A model generated the notes under the pieces. The model saw only the letters and a program-made list of their open reading frames with translations. It searched no databases and was not told the origin of the DNA. From assembly GCF_000472705.1 (NCBI RefSeq), contig NZ_AXAE01000011.1, positions 124,001 through 188,000 of the forward strand: a stretch of 64,000 bases of DNA, in the 5' to 3' direction. This stretch comes from Mesorhizobium erdmanii USDA 3471. GTDB taxonomy: Bacteria; Pseudomonadota; Alphaproteobacteria; Rhizobiales; Rhizobiaceae. Below, in pieces: positions 27,563 to 36,929 of this stretch (position 1 is the stretch's first letter; each line of letters starts with the position of its first letter). The translations under genes were made by a program, and so were the position numbers.

Positions 27563-27969
27563 TGACTGGAAATGGCCTCATCACGGTCCGGAGCCGGTTT
27601 GGCGTGACCGAAACCATCGACCGCCTGGCTGAGGCGGTCAAGCGCGCGGGGCTGCTTGTCTTTGCCCGCATCGATCACGCAGCCGGCGCGCGCGATGTCG
27701 GCGCATCGCTGCGGCCCACTGAATTGCTGATCTTCGGCAACCCGCGAGGTGGCACGCCTCTGATGCAGGACAGTCAGCTTGCCGGCATCGATTTGCCGGT
27801 GAAGGCGCTGGCCTGGGAGGACGAGCAAGGCAAGGTCTGGCTGTCCTACAACGACCCACACTGGATCGCCGAACGCCACGGCTTGGGCGACGCCAGCGGC
27901 GCTGCTGTAGCGGCGATGGCTGCGGGCATGGAAAAGGTGATCGCCGCCGCCGCTGGACTGGCTCAATGA
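27562..27969 (+). CDS. DUF302 domain protein
   Basis: 135 residues, DUF302 fold throughout (SRFGVTETIDRLAEAVKRAGLLVFARIDHAAGA, LLIFGNPRGGTPLMQ, LPVKALAWEDEQGKVWLSYNDP). The start is the ATG overlapping the uvrA stop; a GTG one codon earlier is possible. Function of the family is unknown. Cytosolic here, since no signal peptide is present. Overlaps the GNAT gene by four bases. Confidence 0.85.
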   Translation: MTGNGLITVRSRFGVTETIDRLAEAVKRAGLLVFARIDHAAGARDVGASLRPTELLIFGNPRGGTPLMQDSQLAGIDLPVKALAWEDEQGKVWLSYNDPHWIAERHGLGDASGAAVAAMAAGMEKVIAAAAGLAQ

Positions 27970-28433
27970 TGAGACTTGCCCGCTCCGACGATCTCGCGGC
28001 GATCGTCGCGCTGACGGAAGCGGCCTATGCCCCCTATAATGCCATACTCGACGCGCCGCCGATTCCGGTGACCGAGGACTATGCGCCACGCATCGCGCGC
28101 GGCGAGGTCTGGCTGCTGGAGGATGGCTCAGAATTCGCGGGGCTGATTGTCCTCGAACGGCATGAGGACCACGCGATGATCTTCAGCGTCGCCGTTTCGC
28201 CGGCCTTCCAGGGCAGGAAACTCGGCATCAGGCTGCTCGACTTTGCGAATGAGCAGGCGCGCCTATGGGACCTGCCAGAGATACGGCTTTACACCAACGC
28301 GAAAATGGAACGGAACATCGCGCTCTATCTCGCATACGGCTATCGCGAAACGGGTCGCCGGCCCAATCCTTACCGGCCAGGTTGGGTGCTCGTCGACATG
28401 GCGAAGCCGGTCAACGAAGCCAGCGCGGCCTGA
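27966..28433 (+). CDS. GNAT-family N-acetyltransferase
   Basis: 155 residues. The acetyl-CoA-binding segment is VAVSPAFQGRKLGIRLLDFA, with R/QxxGxG/A-like GRKLGI, and the C-terminal NIALYLAYGYRETGRRPNPY is typical. Substrate unknown. It overlaps the DUF302 gene by ATGA and so belongs to the uvrA downstream unit. Confidence 0.88.
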   Translation: MMRLARSDDLAAIVALTEAAYAPYNAILDAPPIPVTEDYAPRIARGEVWLLEDGSEFAGLIVLERHEDHAMIFSVAVSPAFQGRKLGIRLLDFANEQARLWDLPEIRLYTNAKMERNIALYLAYGYRETGRRPNPYRPGWVLVDMAKPVNEASAA

Positions 28434-28461
28434 TCGCTTTTAGAAATCTGGGAGGACGACA

Positions 28462-29268
28462 ATGACCGCATCAGGAACAATCCGCGCCGGCATGGGCGGC
28501 TGGACTTTCGAACCCTGGGATACATCCTTTTACCCAGACAAGCTGTCGAAGGCCAAGCAACTGCAATATGCCAGCCGGCAGGTGCCGAGCATCGAGGTCA
28601 ATGGCACCTACTATTCCAGCTTCAAGGAACCGACTTTCGTCAAATGGGCCAACGAGGCGCCGGACGGTTTCGTCTATTCGCTGAAGGGCAACCGCTTCGT
28701 CACCAACCGCCGCGTGCTGGGCGAGGCCGGTGAATCGATGATGCGTTTTCTCGGCTCCGGTGTCGCCGCCCTCGGTGAAAAACTCGGGCCGATCCTGTGG
28801 CAGTTCGCGCCAACCAAGAAATTCGATCCCGACGATTTCGAAGCCTTTCTGAAACTGCTGCCGGAAAAGCAGGACGGTGTGGCGCTGCGCCACGCACTCG
28901 AAGTCCGCAACGACAGTTTCATCGTGCCGGAATTCGCCGCGCTCGCCCGCAAGTACAAGGCGGCGATCGTTTATGCCGACCACGCGAAATATCCTGATAT
29001 CGCCGATGTCACCGGCGATTTCGTCTATGCAAGGCTGCAGACCGGCAGCGACGACAATCCTGATTGCTACACGCCAAAAGGCCTCGACGAATGGGCCGCG
29101 CGGGTAAAAACGTGGGCGGAGGGCAAGCAGCCGGCCGATTTGCGGCGCGCCGATCCCGCCGTCGACGCGACTGTGCAGCCCCGCGACGTGTTCGTCTACT
29201 TCATCACCGAGGGCAAGGTGCGCGCACCGTTCGGGGCGATGGCGCTGATGAAACGGGTAGCCGGCTGA
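28462..29268 (+). CDS. DUF72 domain protein
   Basis: 268 residues, a TIM-barrel-like DUF72 protein: GMGGWTFEPW, QVPSIEVNGTYYSSFKEPTFVKWANEAPDGFVYSLKGNRF, LGPILWQFAP. GGGAGGA lies 7 bases before the ATG. The family relates structurally to endonuclease IV-type barrels, but no activity is established. Last gene of the uvrA run, 28 bases after the GNAT gene. Confidence 0.88.
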   Translation: MTASGTIRAGMGGWTFEPWDTSFYPDKLSKAKQLQYASRQVPSIEVNGTYYSSFKEPTFVKWANEAPDGFVYSLKGNRFVTNRRVLGEAGESMMRFLGSGVAALGEKLGPILWQFAPTKKFDPDDFEAFLKLLPEKQDGVALRHALEVRNDSFIVPEFAALARKYKAAIVYADHAKYPDIADVTGDFVYARLQTGSDDNPDCYTPKGLDEWAARVKTWAEGKQPADLRRADPAVDATVQPRDVFVYFITEGKVRAPFGAMALMKRVAG

Positions 29269-29439
29269 CGAGCATTCCCCTATGCCCGCAAGTGCATCAT
29301 CCCTGCGTTTTGCGCATGGCAAACCGCCTATTCGTGGCATCTTCGCCACGATCGTAACCTTATCGACACTTCCTTGCTGCATGAATGCGACGACGCCAAG
29401 CCGCAGAGTTGGAGCCGCCGCCGGCAGGGAAAGAGGGGC

Positions 29440-30588
29440 ATGTCGCTCGACTACACTTCACTTCTGCTGGCTGTCGGTTTCTCCGCGGCTTGCCTGAGCC
29501 TGACATTGTTCGGCATGTGGCTGACCGCCCGCTCGGAACGGTTCCTGCTGACCTGGGCGATCAGCCTGGTGTTCGTGGTCGGCGATATCTTTATCTATGA
29601 CACCTATATCGATATGCCCGGGCGCCTGCTCGGCATCGCCACCCTTGCCCTGTTGCTGCTCGGTTTCTCGACAATGCTGGGTGCGGCCTACCAGTTCAGA
29701 ACCGGCGGCTCGCCGCTGCCGCGGACACTGTGGGGCTGCGCCTCGCTGGTGGTGGCGCTGCCGGCCATGGCCCTCGGCTATGACGGCCTCGGCTTCATGT
29801 TCGAGAACCTGTTCGCCGCCCTGCTCCTGTTCGCGACGGCATTCGAATACTGGCGGGGTCGCAATGAGGCCCCCGCGCTGACAATCGGCATCACCGCGCT
29901 CTATTCGGCCACCGCCATTTCCTTCATGCTGTGCGCGGGGGTGCTGGCATGGGACGGCAAACTGGTACTCGGACACGCACCAAGCAACTGGGCGGAAGAA
30001 CTCAGCCTCATTGTGGTCATCGCCAGCATGACGGGTATCGGCGCGCTTTCGCTTGCGCTCAACCAGGGGCGTCTGGCGAGGCACCACCGCCGCAATGCCC
30101 TGACCGATCCGTTGACCGGCCTGCTCAACCGGCGCGCGCTGTTCGACATGCATGGCCATCTTCCGGTCGGCGCCTTTACGGCGGTGGTCGTCTTCGACCT
30201 CGACAACTTCAAAGCCATCAATGATGAATTCGGCCATGCGGCGGGCGACGAGGTGCTGAAAGTGTTTGCGAGCGAACTCACCGGCAATCTTCGCCAGACC
30301 GACGTCGCCGCGCGCATGGGCGGCGAGGAATTCGCACTGGTGTTGAAGCGCACCCTGCCGGAGACGGTCGAGGAAGCAGCGGAACGTATCCGGACCGCGT
30401 TTGCCACGCGCCTGATAGAAACCGAAACCGGCTCTCTGACATGCACGGTCAGTGCCGGATTTGCGTTTGGCGGCAAAGAGGGGCTCAGTTTCGACAAGGT
30501 GCTCAGCGCCGCCGACAAGGCGCTCTACGACGCCAAGCGCGGCGGCCGCAACCGCGTCACCGCCTCGCCATTCCGACGCGCCGGCTGA
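29440..30588 (+). CDS. Membrane-bound diguanylate cyclase (GGDEF)
   Basis: 382 residues from the ATG at 29440, preceded by AGAGGGG. The N-terminal half has about six membrane helices without a recognised sensor fold. The C-terminal GGDEF domain begins DPLTGLLNRRALFD and carries the active motif GGEEF. An inhibitory RxxD I-site (RQTD) lies five residues before it, so it should make c-di-GMP with product feedback. No EAL domain. Monocistronic. Confidence 0.93.
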   Translation: MSLDYTSLLLAVGFSAACLSLTLFGMWLTARSERFLLTWAISLVFVVGDIFIYDTYIDMPGRLLGIATLALLLLGFSTMLGAAYQFRTGGSPLPRTLWGCASLVVALPAMALGYDGLGFMFENLFAALLLFATAFEYWRGRNEAPALTIGITALYSATAISFMLCAGVLAWDGKLVLGHAPSNWAEELSLIVVIASMTGIGALSLALNQGRLARHHRRNALTDPLTGLLNRRALFDMHGHLPVGAFTAVVVFDLDNFKAINDEFGHAAGDEVLKVFASELTGNLRQTDVAARMGGEEFALVLKRTLPETVEEAAERIRTAFATRLIETETGSLTCTVSAGFAFGGKEGLSFDKVLSAADKALYDAKRGGRNRVTASPFRRAG

Positions 30589-30638
30589 TCGCGCTCATCA
30601 ATGTCCGGCCTGCGATTGCTGGACCGGCGAAATTGGCT

Positions 30639-30815
30639 CTATGCCGCCATGACGATCTCATTGAAGGTATCGAGATCGACATAGAAGACCTTGGTGATCT
30701 CCTCGATCAGATCGTCGTATTCGCAGCCCTGCGACCTCAAGATATTGATGGCTGTGATGATGTCGACGCGCTCGGTAAGCCGCCGCTTCTGGTGATCCTC
30801 GACATAACGTTCCAT
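30639..30815 (-). CDS. Small acidic hypothetical protein, 58 residues
   Basis: ATG at 30815, with AGGGA upstream, opens a 58-residue frame starting MERYVEDHQKRRLTERVD and ending FNEIVMAA. It is predicted helical and cytosolic, with a segment DDLIEEITKVFYVDLD. The charged, well-structured composition and ribosome site argue that it is real. No family name is known to me. It converges with the diguanylate cyclase. Confidence 0.65.
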   Translation of the reverse strand: MERYVEDHQKRRLTERVDIITAINILRSQGCEYDDLIEEITKVFYVDLDTFNEIVMAA

Positions 30816-31084
30816 GGCTGTCCCTTAGCCTGTGTGCCCAAACGCGTTTGAACGACAGAAATCGCAGGAGGGAAGCTAGGAAGCCTTGCTTGCGTGGAAC
30901 TTGCCCGACCGTCGCCGCGCCCTCGATCTGCGATAACCAGACTGATACGGAAGCGGCCGACTCACAAAAGCCAAGAAAAGACTAGCACGCGATATTGGGC
31001 GCGCCAGAGACACAGGTGACCCGATCGGAGAAATATTGGGCTTGCCAAGGACTTCGGATCCTCGACTGACGTCCGATACCGATT

Positions 31085-31780
31085 CTAGACCGTCAAAAAT
31101 CTACGAACATCAGCCCGATCTAAATCTTGCGCCGGCCCAGAATGGACGATCTGGCCACGGTCCATGATGTTGACCTCGTCGGCGAGTTCGCGGCAGAAAT
31201 CAAGATACTGCTCGACCAGCAGGACGGCGATGCCAGCCTGGTCGCGCAGATAACGAATGGCGCGGCCGATGTCCTTGATGATCGACGGCTGGATGCCTTC
31301 GGTGGGCTCGTCCAGGACCAGCAGCTTCGGCCGCATCACCAGCGCCCGGCCGATCGCCAGTTGCTGCTGCTGGCCGCCGGAAAGATCGCCGCCACGGCGG
31401 CCAAGCATCTGCTTCAGCACCGGAAACAGCTCGAAGACATGCGCCGGCACGTTGCGGTCGGCGCGCTTCAGGGGCGCAAAGCCCGATTCCAGGTTTTCGC
31501 GCACCGTGAGCAGGGGGAAGATCTCCCTGCCCTGCGGTACGAATGCGATGCCCGACCGGGCGCGGTCATACGCCGCGCTCCGGTCGAGCGCCTTCCCCTC
31601 GAAGGCAACGCTTCCGCTCGTCAGCCGGTGGTGGCCGACGATCGATCTCATCAAACTGGTCTTGCCGACGCCGTTGCGGCCGAGCACGCAAGTGATCTTG
31701 CCGGCGCCCGCCTTTAGCGAAACGCCGCGCAGCGCCTGGGCGGCGCCGTAATGGAGCGTGGCGTTGGAAACTTCGAGCAT
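31085..31780 (-). CDS. urtE: Urea ABC transporter ATP-binding subunit UrtE
   Basis: 231 residues. Walker A GRNGVGKTS (34-42), signature LSGGQQQQLAIGRAL and Walker B LLVLDEPTEGIQPSII. The EGIQPSII stretch is typical of UrtE and separates it from LivF. It powers urea import with UrtD. Last gene of urtABCDE, 69 bases after urtD. Confidence 0.94.
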   Translation of the reverse strand: MLEVSNATLHYGAAQALRGVSLKAGAGKITCVLGRNGVGKTSLMRSIVGHHRLTSGSVAFEGKALDRSAAYDRARSGIAFVPQGREIFPLLTVRENLESGFAPLKRADRNVPAHVFELFPVLKQMLGRRGGDLSGGQQQQLAIGRALVMRPKLLVLDEPTEGIQPSIIKDIGRAIRYLRDQAGIAVLLVEQYLDFCRELADEVNIMDRGQIVHSGPAQDLDRADVRRFLTV

Positions 31781-31849
31781 GTCAGCGCCTTCTCCAGAAG
31801 CGGAGGAAGGACAGATCGAAGCGATGGAATTGAACCCGCCAGACCATAT

Positions 31850-32596
31850 TCATCTCCCCAGATAGACTTCGACGACGCGCTCGTCGGCCGACACGAAATC
31901 GAGCGTGCCTTCCGACAGCACCGAGCCCTCATGCAGGCACGTGACCTTGACGCCGAGTTCGCGCACGAAATGCATGTCGTGCTCGACGACAATGACCGAA
32001 TGGTCGCGCGCAATGTCCTTGAGCAGCCGCGCTGTCTCCTCGGTCTCTGCATCGGTCATGCCGGCCACCGGCTCGTCGACCAGCAGCAATTTCGGGTCTT
32101 GCGCGAGCAGCATGCCGATTTCGAGCCACTGTTTTTGTCCGTGGCTGAGATTTGCCGCCAGGTCGTAACGCCTGCTGCCCAGCCGGATGATGCCGAGAAT
32201 GTCATCGATCTGTCGGGCCTCGGCGACCGAACGGCGGTGGAACAGCGCCGGGAAGATCGAGCGCGGCCCCTTCAGCGCCAACATCAGATTCTCTTCGATC
32301 GTGTGGCTTTCGAAGACCGTCGGCTTCTGGAACTTGCGGCCGATGCCCATCATGGCGATCTCGGCCTCGTCATGCCTGGTCAGATCGATCTCTCCGTCGA
32401 AGAACACTTCGCCCTCGTCGGGCCGTGTCTTGCCGGTGACGATGTCCATCATCGTCGTCTTGCCGGCGCCGTTGGGGCCGATGATGGCGCGCATCTCGCC
32501 CTTGTCGAGCACCAGCGACAGACTGTTGATCGCGCGAAAGCCGTCGAAGGAGACCGAGACGCCGTCGAGATACAGGATGGTGTTCGATTTGCTCAT
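31850..32596 (-). CDS. urtD: Urea ABC transporter ATP-binding subunit UrtD
   Basis: 248 residues, LivG-like. Walker A GPNGAGKTT, signature LSHGQKQWLEIGMLLA and Walker B LLLVDEPVAGMTDAE. It starts 6 bases after urtC. Together with UrtE it forms the ATPase pair of the urea importer. Confidence 0.94.
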   Translation of the reverse strand: MSKSNTILYLDGVSVSFDGFRAINSLSLVLDKGEMRAIIGPNGAGKTTMMDIVTGKTRPDEGEVFFDGEIDLTRHDEAEIAMMGIGRKFQKPTVFESHTIEENLMLALKGPRSIFPALFHRRSVAEARQIDDILGIIRLGSRRYDLAANLSHGQKQWLEIGMLLAQDPKLLLVDEPVAGMTDAETEETARLLKDIARDHSVIVVEHDMHFVRELGVKVTCLHEGSVLSEGTLDFVSADERVVEVYLGR

Positions 32597-32602
32597 GGTC
32601 GC

Positions 32603-33838
32603 CTACTCCGCCGCCTGCGGCTTAGTGGCCGACCAGGACCATTCGCCTGGATTTCTCGCCGGCGAGCGAGTGGGCTCCGACGTCGCCTCCGCCACTCCAA
32701 CCTTGGTGCCGGCTTCTTCAGCGACGGAGGCCGCGCGCAGCGCCTTGGCATTGCCGCGCCACGAATCCCACATGCCGATGATGCCTTTCGGCAAGAGCAG
32801 AGTGACGGCGACGAACAGCCCGCCGAGCGCGAACAGCCACAATTCCGGCAGCACGCCGGTGAACCAGGATTTGCCGGCATTGACGAGCAGAGCGCCGATG
32901 ATCGGCCCGACAATGGTGCCGCGGCCGCCGACCGCCGCCCAGATCACCACCTCGATCGAATTGGACGGTTCGAATTCGCCAGGATTGATGATGCCGACCT
33001 GCGGCACGTAGAGCGCGCCGGCGATGCCAGCCATGACCGCCGACACGGTGAAGGCGAACAGCTTCACGTTCTCGGCCCGCCAGCCGAGGAAGCGCGTGCG
33101 GCTCTCGGCATCGCGCACCGCCATCAAGAGCTTGCCGTATTTGGAGCCGACGATCGCCCAGGTGACGAACACGGCGAATGCCAGCATCACAGCGCTGGCC
33201 GCGAACAATGCCGAGCGGGTCGCGTCGGCCTGCACGTTGAAGCCCAGAATATCCTTGAAATCGGTCAGGCCGTTGTTGCCGCCGAAACCCATGTCATTGC
33301 GGAAGAAGGCGAGCAGCAGCGCGTAGGTCATCGCCTGGGTGATGATCGAGAGATAGACGCCGGTGACACGGCTGCGGAAGGCGAACCAGCCGAAGATGAA
33401 AGCCAGCAGGCCGGGTACCGCCAGCACCATGATCGCGGCGAACCAGAAATGGTCGAAGCCGGTCCAGAACCATGGCAATTCCTTGTAGTTCAGGAACACC
33501 ATGAAATCAGGCAGGATCGGGTTGCCATAGACGCCGCGCGAGCCGATCTGGCGCATCAGATACATGCCCATCGCATAGCCGCCGAGCGCGAAGAAGGCGC
33601 TGTGGCCGAGCGAGAGGATGCCGCAATAACCCCAGACAAGATCGAGCGCGAGCGCGAGCAGCGCATAGCAGAGATATTTGCCGGTCAGCGCCACGATATA
33701 GGACGGGATGTAGAAGGCGCTGGTCGGCGCGACAGCCAGGTTGAGCACGGGCACGACGATGGCCACCGCCAGCAGGATGAAGATGGTGATGGCGATGCGG
33801 CGGTCGGCGCCGGCGGCGAAGAAGCGTCCCGTGATCAT
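32603..33838 (-). CDS. urtC: Urea ABC transporter permease UrtC
   Basis: 411 residues from the ATG at 33838; it overlaps the urtB stop by ATGA, so the long in-frame extension upstream is a shadow. About ten membrane helices, LivM-like, with LGHSAFFALGGYAMGMYLM and VGGRGTIVGPIIGALLVN. It forms the membrane channel with UrtB. Confidence 0.94.
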   Translation of the reverse strand: MITGRFFAAGADRRIAITIFILLAVAIVVPVLNLAVAPTSAFYIPSYIVALTGKYLCYALLALALDLVWGYCGILSLGHSAFFALGGYAMGMYLMRQIGSRGVYGNPILPDFMVFLNYKELPWFWTGFDHFWFAAIMVLAVPGLLAFIFGWFAFRSRVTGVYLSIITQAMTYALLLAFFRNDMGFGGNNGLTDFKDILGFNVQADATRSALFAASAVMLAFAVFVTWAIVGSKYGKLLMAVRDAESRTRFLGWRAENVKLFAFTVSAVMAGIAGALYVPQVGIINPGEFEPSNSIEVVIWAAVGGRGTIVGPIIGALLVNAGKSWFTGVLPELWLFALGGLFVAVTLLLPKGIIGMWDSWRGNAKALRAASVAEEAGTKVGVAEATSEPTRSPARNPGEWSWSATKPQAAE

Positions 33839-35451
33839 GCTTCCACCGCCCTGCCCTTGAGCGCGAACAGGCCGCGCGGACGCTTCTGGATGAACAGGAT
33901 GATCAAGACGAGAACAACAATCTTGCCGAGCACGGCGCCGGCGTAAGGCTCGAGGACCTTGTTGACGATGCCGAGCGAAAAGGCGCCGACCAGCGTGCCC
34001 CAGAGATTGCCGACACCGCCGAAGACCACGACCATGAAGCTGTCGATGATGTAGCCACGGCCGAGATTGGGCGAGACGTTGTCGATCTGGCTGAGCGCGA
34101 CACCGGCAATGCCGGCAATGCCTGAGCCCAGCGCGAAGGTCAGCGCATCGACCCACGGCGTCCTGATGCCCATCGAGGCGGCCATGCGCCGGTTGGCGGT
34201 GACGGCGCGCATCTGCAGGCCCCAGGGCGTCCGCTTCATGACGTAGAGCAGCACGCCGAAGACGGTGAGCGCGAAGACCAGGATCCAGAGCCGGTTCCAG
34301 GTGATGGCCAGTTGTCCGACATCGAACGAACCAGACATCCAGGACGGATTGCCGACCTCCTGGTTGGTGGGTCCAAAGATCGAGCGCACAGCCTGCTGCA
34401 GGATCAGCGAGACGCCCCATGTCGCCAGCAGCGTTTCCAGCGGCCGGCCATAGAGGAAGCGGATAACGCCGCGTTCGATGACCAGGCCGACAAATGCTGC
34501 GACCAAGAAAGCGAGCGGCAGGGCAATGACCAGCGACCAGTCGAACAGGCCGGGAAACGATGTGCGGATCACTTGCTGGACGACGAACGTCGTATAGGCG
34601 CCAAGCATGACCATCTCGCCATGCGCCATGTTGATGACGCCCATGACGCCGAAGGTGATGGCAAGCCCGATCGCGGCGAGCAGCAGCACCGAGCCCAGTG
34701 AAATGCCGTACCAGATGTTCTGGCCCGCATCCCAGAGAGCCAGCGTCGAATTGATGTTGGCGATCGCGGCCGAGGCCGCTTCCTTGACTGCCCCAGAGGC
34801 GTTGGCCTCGACGGAGGTGAGCAGCGAAACCGCGCTGCGGTCGCCACGCGCACCTATCAGCGCGATTGCAGCGAGCTTGTCTGCATCGGGGTTGTCTGAA
34901 ACCAGTATGGAAGCGGCACGCGCCTGCTCCAGCAAAGACTTGACGCTCGCCACGCTCTCACTGGCGATCGCTGCATCGAGCGGCCCGATATTGGCGGCGT
35001 CCGGCGTCTTGAACATGGTGTCGGCGGCGGCGATGCGGACAGTCGGATCCTTGGAACCAAGCGTCAACGTGCCCAATGCATCGCGAATGGCGCGGCGCAA
35101 CGTGTTGTTGACGCTGATCTTGCTTATGTCGTCCTCGGAGGCCTCGCCCGCAGCCTCGCCGCTCAGCGGATCGAATAGCTGGACGTTTTCGTCGCCTTCC
35201 TTGCCGACAAATACCATCGAGTCGGCCGTGCGAACGTAAAGATTGCCGTCCGCCAATGCAGCAAGCGGCCGCTCGACAGATGGATCGCCTGTCGCAGTCA
35301 ACTCCTGAACGACAGCTCCGGTCTCGGAGAAATCCGTTACTGTCGCGAATTTGGCGATAATGGCACGCAGATCGGCTTCCGCGGCGCCCGAAGACGACAG
35401 CGTCGTCATCAGGAACAACAGCGTCAGGCCCATCGCATGGAAGATATTCAT
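33835..35451 (-). CDS. urtB: Urea ABC transporter permease UrtB with N-terminal extra domain
   Basis: 538 residues from the ATG at 35451 (MNIFHAMGLTLLFLMTT), a signal-like N-terminus. Residues about 25-240 form a helical extracytoplasmic domain. It is followed by the LivH-like permease, with GVMGVINMAHGEMVMLGAYTTF and VFGGVGNLWGTLVGA. The long N-terminal domain is usual for UrtB and absent in LivH. Separated from urtA by 108 bases holding a strong hairpin. Confidence 0.93.
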   Translation of the reverse strand: MNIFHAMGLTLLFLMTTLSSSGAAEADLRAIIAKFATVTDFSETGAVVQELTATGDPSVERPLAALADGNLYVRTADSMVFVGKEGDENVQLFDPLSGEAAGEASEDDISKISVNNTLRRAIRDALGTLTLGSKDPTVRIAAADTMFKTPDAANIGPLDAAIASESVASVKSLLEQARAASILVSDNPDADKLAAIALIGARGDRSAVSLLTSVEANASGAVKEAASAAIANINSTLALWDAGQNIWYGISLGSVLLLAAIGLAITFGVMGVINMAHGEMVMLGAYTTFVVQQVIRTSFPGLFDWSLVIALPLAFLVAAFVGLVIERGVIRFLYGRPLETLLATWGVSLILQQAVRSIFGPTNQEVGNPSWMSGSFDVGQLAITWNRLWILVFALTVFGVLLYVMKRTPWGLQMRAVTANRRMAASMGIRTPWVDALTFALGSGIAGIAGVALSQIDNVSPNLGRGYIIDSFMVVVFGGVGNLWGTLVGAFSLGIVNKVLEPYAGAVLGKIVVLVLIILFIQKRPRGLFALKGRAVEA

Positions 35452-35483
35452 CGGTTTTTGGCGACCCTTGAAGGTTGAAGTCG

Positions 35484-35516
35484 GCGTCCGGACGGCGGAG
35501 GAAACCGTCCGGACGC
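35484..35516 (-). promoter_or_regulatory. Strong hairpin between urtA and urtB
   Basis: GCGTCCGGACGG and CCGTCCGGACGC form a perfect 12-base-pair stem with a nine-base loop, 44 bases past the urtA stop. There is no T-run on the minus strand. Such hairpins often stabilise or attenuate so that the binding protein is made in excess of the membrane parts. Confidence 0.75.
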
Positions 35517-35559
35517 ACGCGGTCTTGGGCATGGACCCGAAGGTCCAGCCCGGGGAGGA

Positions 35560-36870
35560 TCAGTTCGTGCCCTTGCCGCCGCACTTGCCGGTTTTGACGT
35601 TGAAGTTGCCGCAGCTGAGCGGCGCGCGCCAATCGGAAATGAGGTCCTTGGAGTCGGGCAGGTAGTCGGACCATTCGTCGCCCATCACCAGGCCCGGCGT
35701 CTTCGAAACCGTTTGGAACTGGCCATTGGCCTGGATTTCACCGATCAGCACCGGCTTGGTGATGTGGTGGTTCGGCATCATCGTCGAGTAACCGCCGGTC
35801 AGGTTCGGTACCGAAACGCCGATCATGGCGTCGATGACCTTGTCCGGATCGGTGGTGCCGGCCTTCTCGACCGCCTTTATCCACATGTTGAAGCCGATGT
35901 AATGGGCTTCCATCGGGTCGTTGGTGGTGCGCTTGTTGTTCTTGATGAACTTGTGCCAGTCGGCGATGAACTTCTTGTTCTCGGGCGTGTTGACGCTCTC
36001 GAAATAGTTCCAGGCGGCGAGATGGCCGACCAGCGGCTTGGTGTCGAGACCGGCAAGCTCTTCCTCGCCAACCGAGAAGGCCATGACCGGGATGTCCTCG
36101 GCCTTGATGCCCTGGTTGCCGAGTTCCTTGTAGAACGGCACGTTGGCGTCGCCGTTGACGGTCGAGACGACGGCGGTCTTCTTGCCAGTCGAGCCGAACT
36201 TCTTGATCGCCGAGACTTCGGTCTGCCAATCGGAGAAGCCGAACGGCGTGTAGTTGGTCATGATGTCTTCGGCCGCGACGCCCTTGGACTTCAGATAGGC
36301 TTCGAGTATCTTGTTGGTGGTGCGCGGATAGACGTAGTCGGTGCCTTCGAGCACCCAACGCTTCACCGAGCCGCCATCCTTGCTCATCAGGTAGTCGACA
36401 GCCGGGATGGCCTGCTGGTTCGGAGCCGCACCGGTATAGAACACGTTGCGTTCGCTCTCCTCGCCCTCGTACTGGACGGGATAGAACAGGATGTTGTCGA
36501 GCTCGGAAAACACCGGCAGCACCGATTTGCGCGACACCGATGTCCAGCAGCCGAACACCGCCGCGACCTTGTCCTTGGAGATCAGCTCGCGTGCCTTTTC
36601 GGCGAAGAGCGGCCAATTGGAAGCCGGATCGACGACGACAGCCTCGAGCTTCTTGCCGAGCAGTCCGCCCTTGGCATTCTGTTGCTCGATGAGCATCAGC
36701 ATGGCGTCCTTCAGCGTCGTCTCCGAAATCGCCATGGTCCCCGACAGCGAATGGAGAATGCCGACCTTGATCGTATCCTCGGCCGCCTTGGCGGGAGCCG
36801 ACATCATTAGACCCGCGGCCACGACGCTTGCCGAAAACATTTTTGTTATTGTCGCGAAATTACCCCTCAT
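35560..36870 (-). CDS. urtA: Urea-binding periplasmic protein UrtA
   Basis: 436 residues from the ATG at 36870, with GGGAG eight bases upstream. A signal peptide ends AKA near residue 29. The mature protein begins EDTIKVGILHSLSGTMAISE, the UrtA signature, with PVQYEGEESERNVFYTGAAPNQQ typical of urea/short-amide binding proteins (FmdD/AmiC-like fold). It delivers urea to UrtBC. A sigma-54 promoter lies directly upstream, so nitrogen limitation should induce the operon. Confidence 0.95.
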   Translation of the reverse strand: MRGNFATITKMFSASVVAAGLMMSAPAKAAEDTIKVGILHSLSGTMAISETTLKDAMLMLIEQQNAKGGLLGKKLEAVVVDPASNWPLFAEKARELISKDKVAAVFGCWTSVSRKSVLPVFSELDNILFYPVQYEGEESERNVFYTGAAPNQQAIPAVDYLMSKDGGSVKRWVLEGTDYVYPRTTNKILEAYLKSKGVAAEDIMTNYTPFGFSDWQTEVSAIKKFGSTGKKTAVVSTVNGDANVPFYKELGNQGIKAEDIPVMAFSVGEEELAGLDTKPLVGHLAAWNYFESVNTPENKKFIADWHKFIKNNKRTTNDPMEAHYIGFNMWIKAVEKAGTTDPDKVIDAMIGVSVPNLTGGYSTMMPNHHITKPVLIGEIQANGQFQTVSKTPGLVMGDEWSDYLPDSKDLISDWRAPLSCGNFNVKTGKCGGKGTN

Positions 36871-36913
36871 ACGGAAGACTCCCAAGCTGGTTGATTGCAC
36901 CGCAACAATGCAA

Positions 36914-36929
36914 TGCAACCCCCATGCCA
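36914..36929 (-). promoter_or_regulatory. Sigma-54 (RpoN) promoter of urtABCDE
   Basis: On the minus strand TGGCATG, four bases GGGG, TTGCA match the -24/-12 consensus TGGCAYR-N4-TTGCW without mismatch. The -12 element lies 44 bases from the urtA start, leaving a leader of about 33 bases with the ribosome site. NtrC control is inferred; I did not find an unambiguous NtrC palindrome. Confidence 0.8.

Noticed and set aside
32603..34420. 605-residue version of UrtC
   Set aside because: The upstream part is a shadow of urtB in another frame; the ATG at 33838 overlapping the urtB stop is the normal start.
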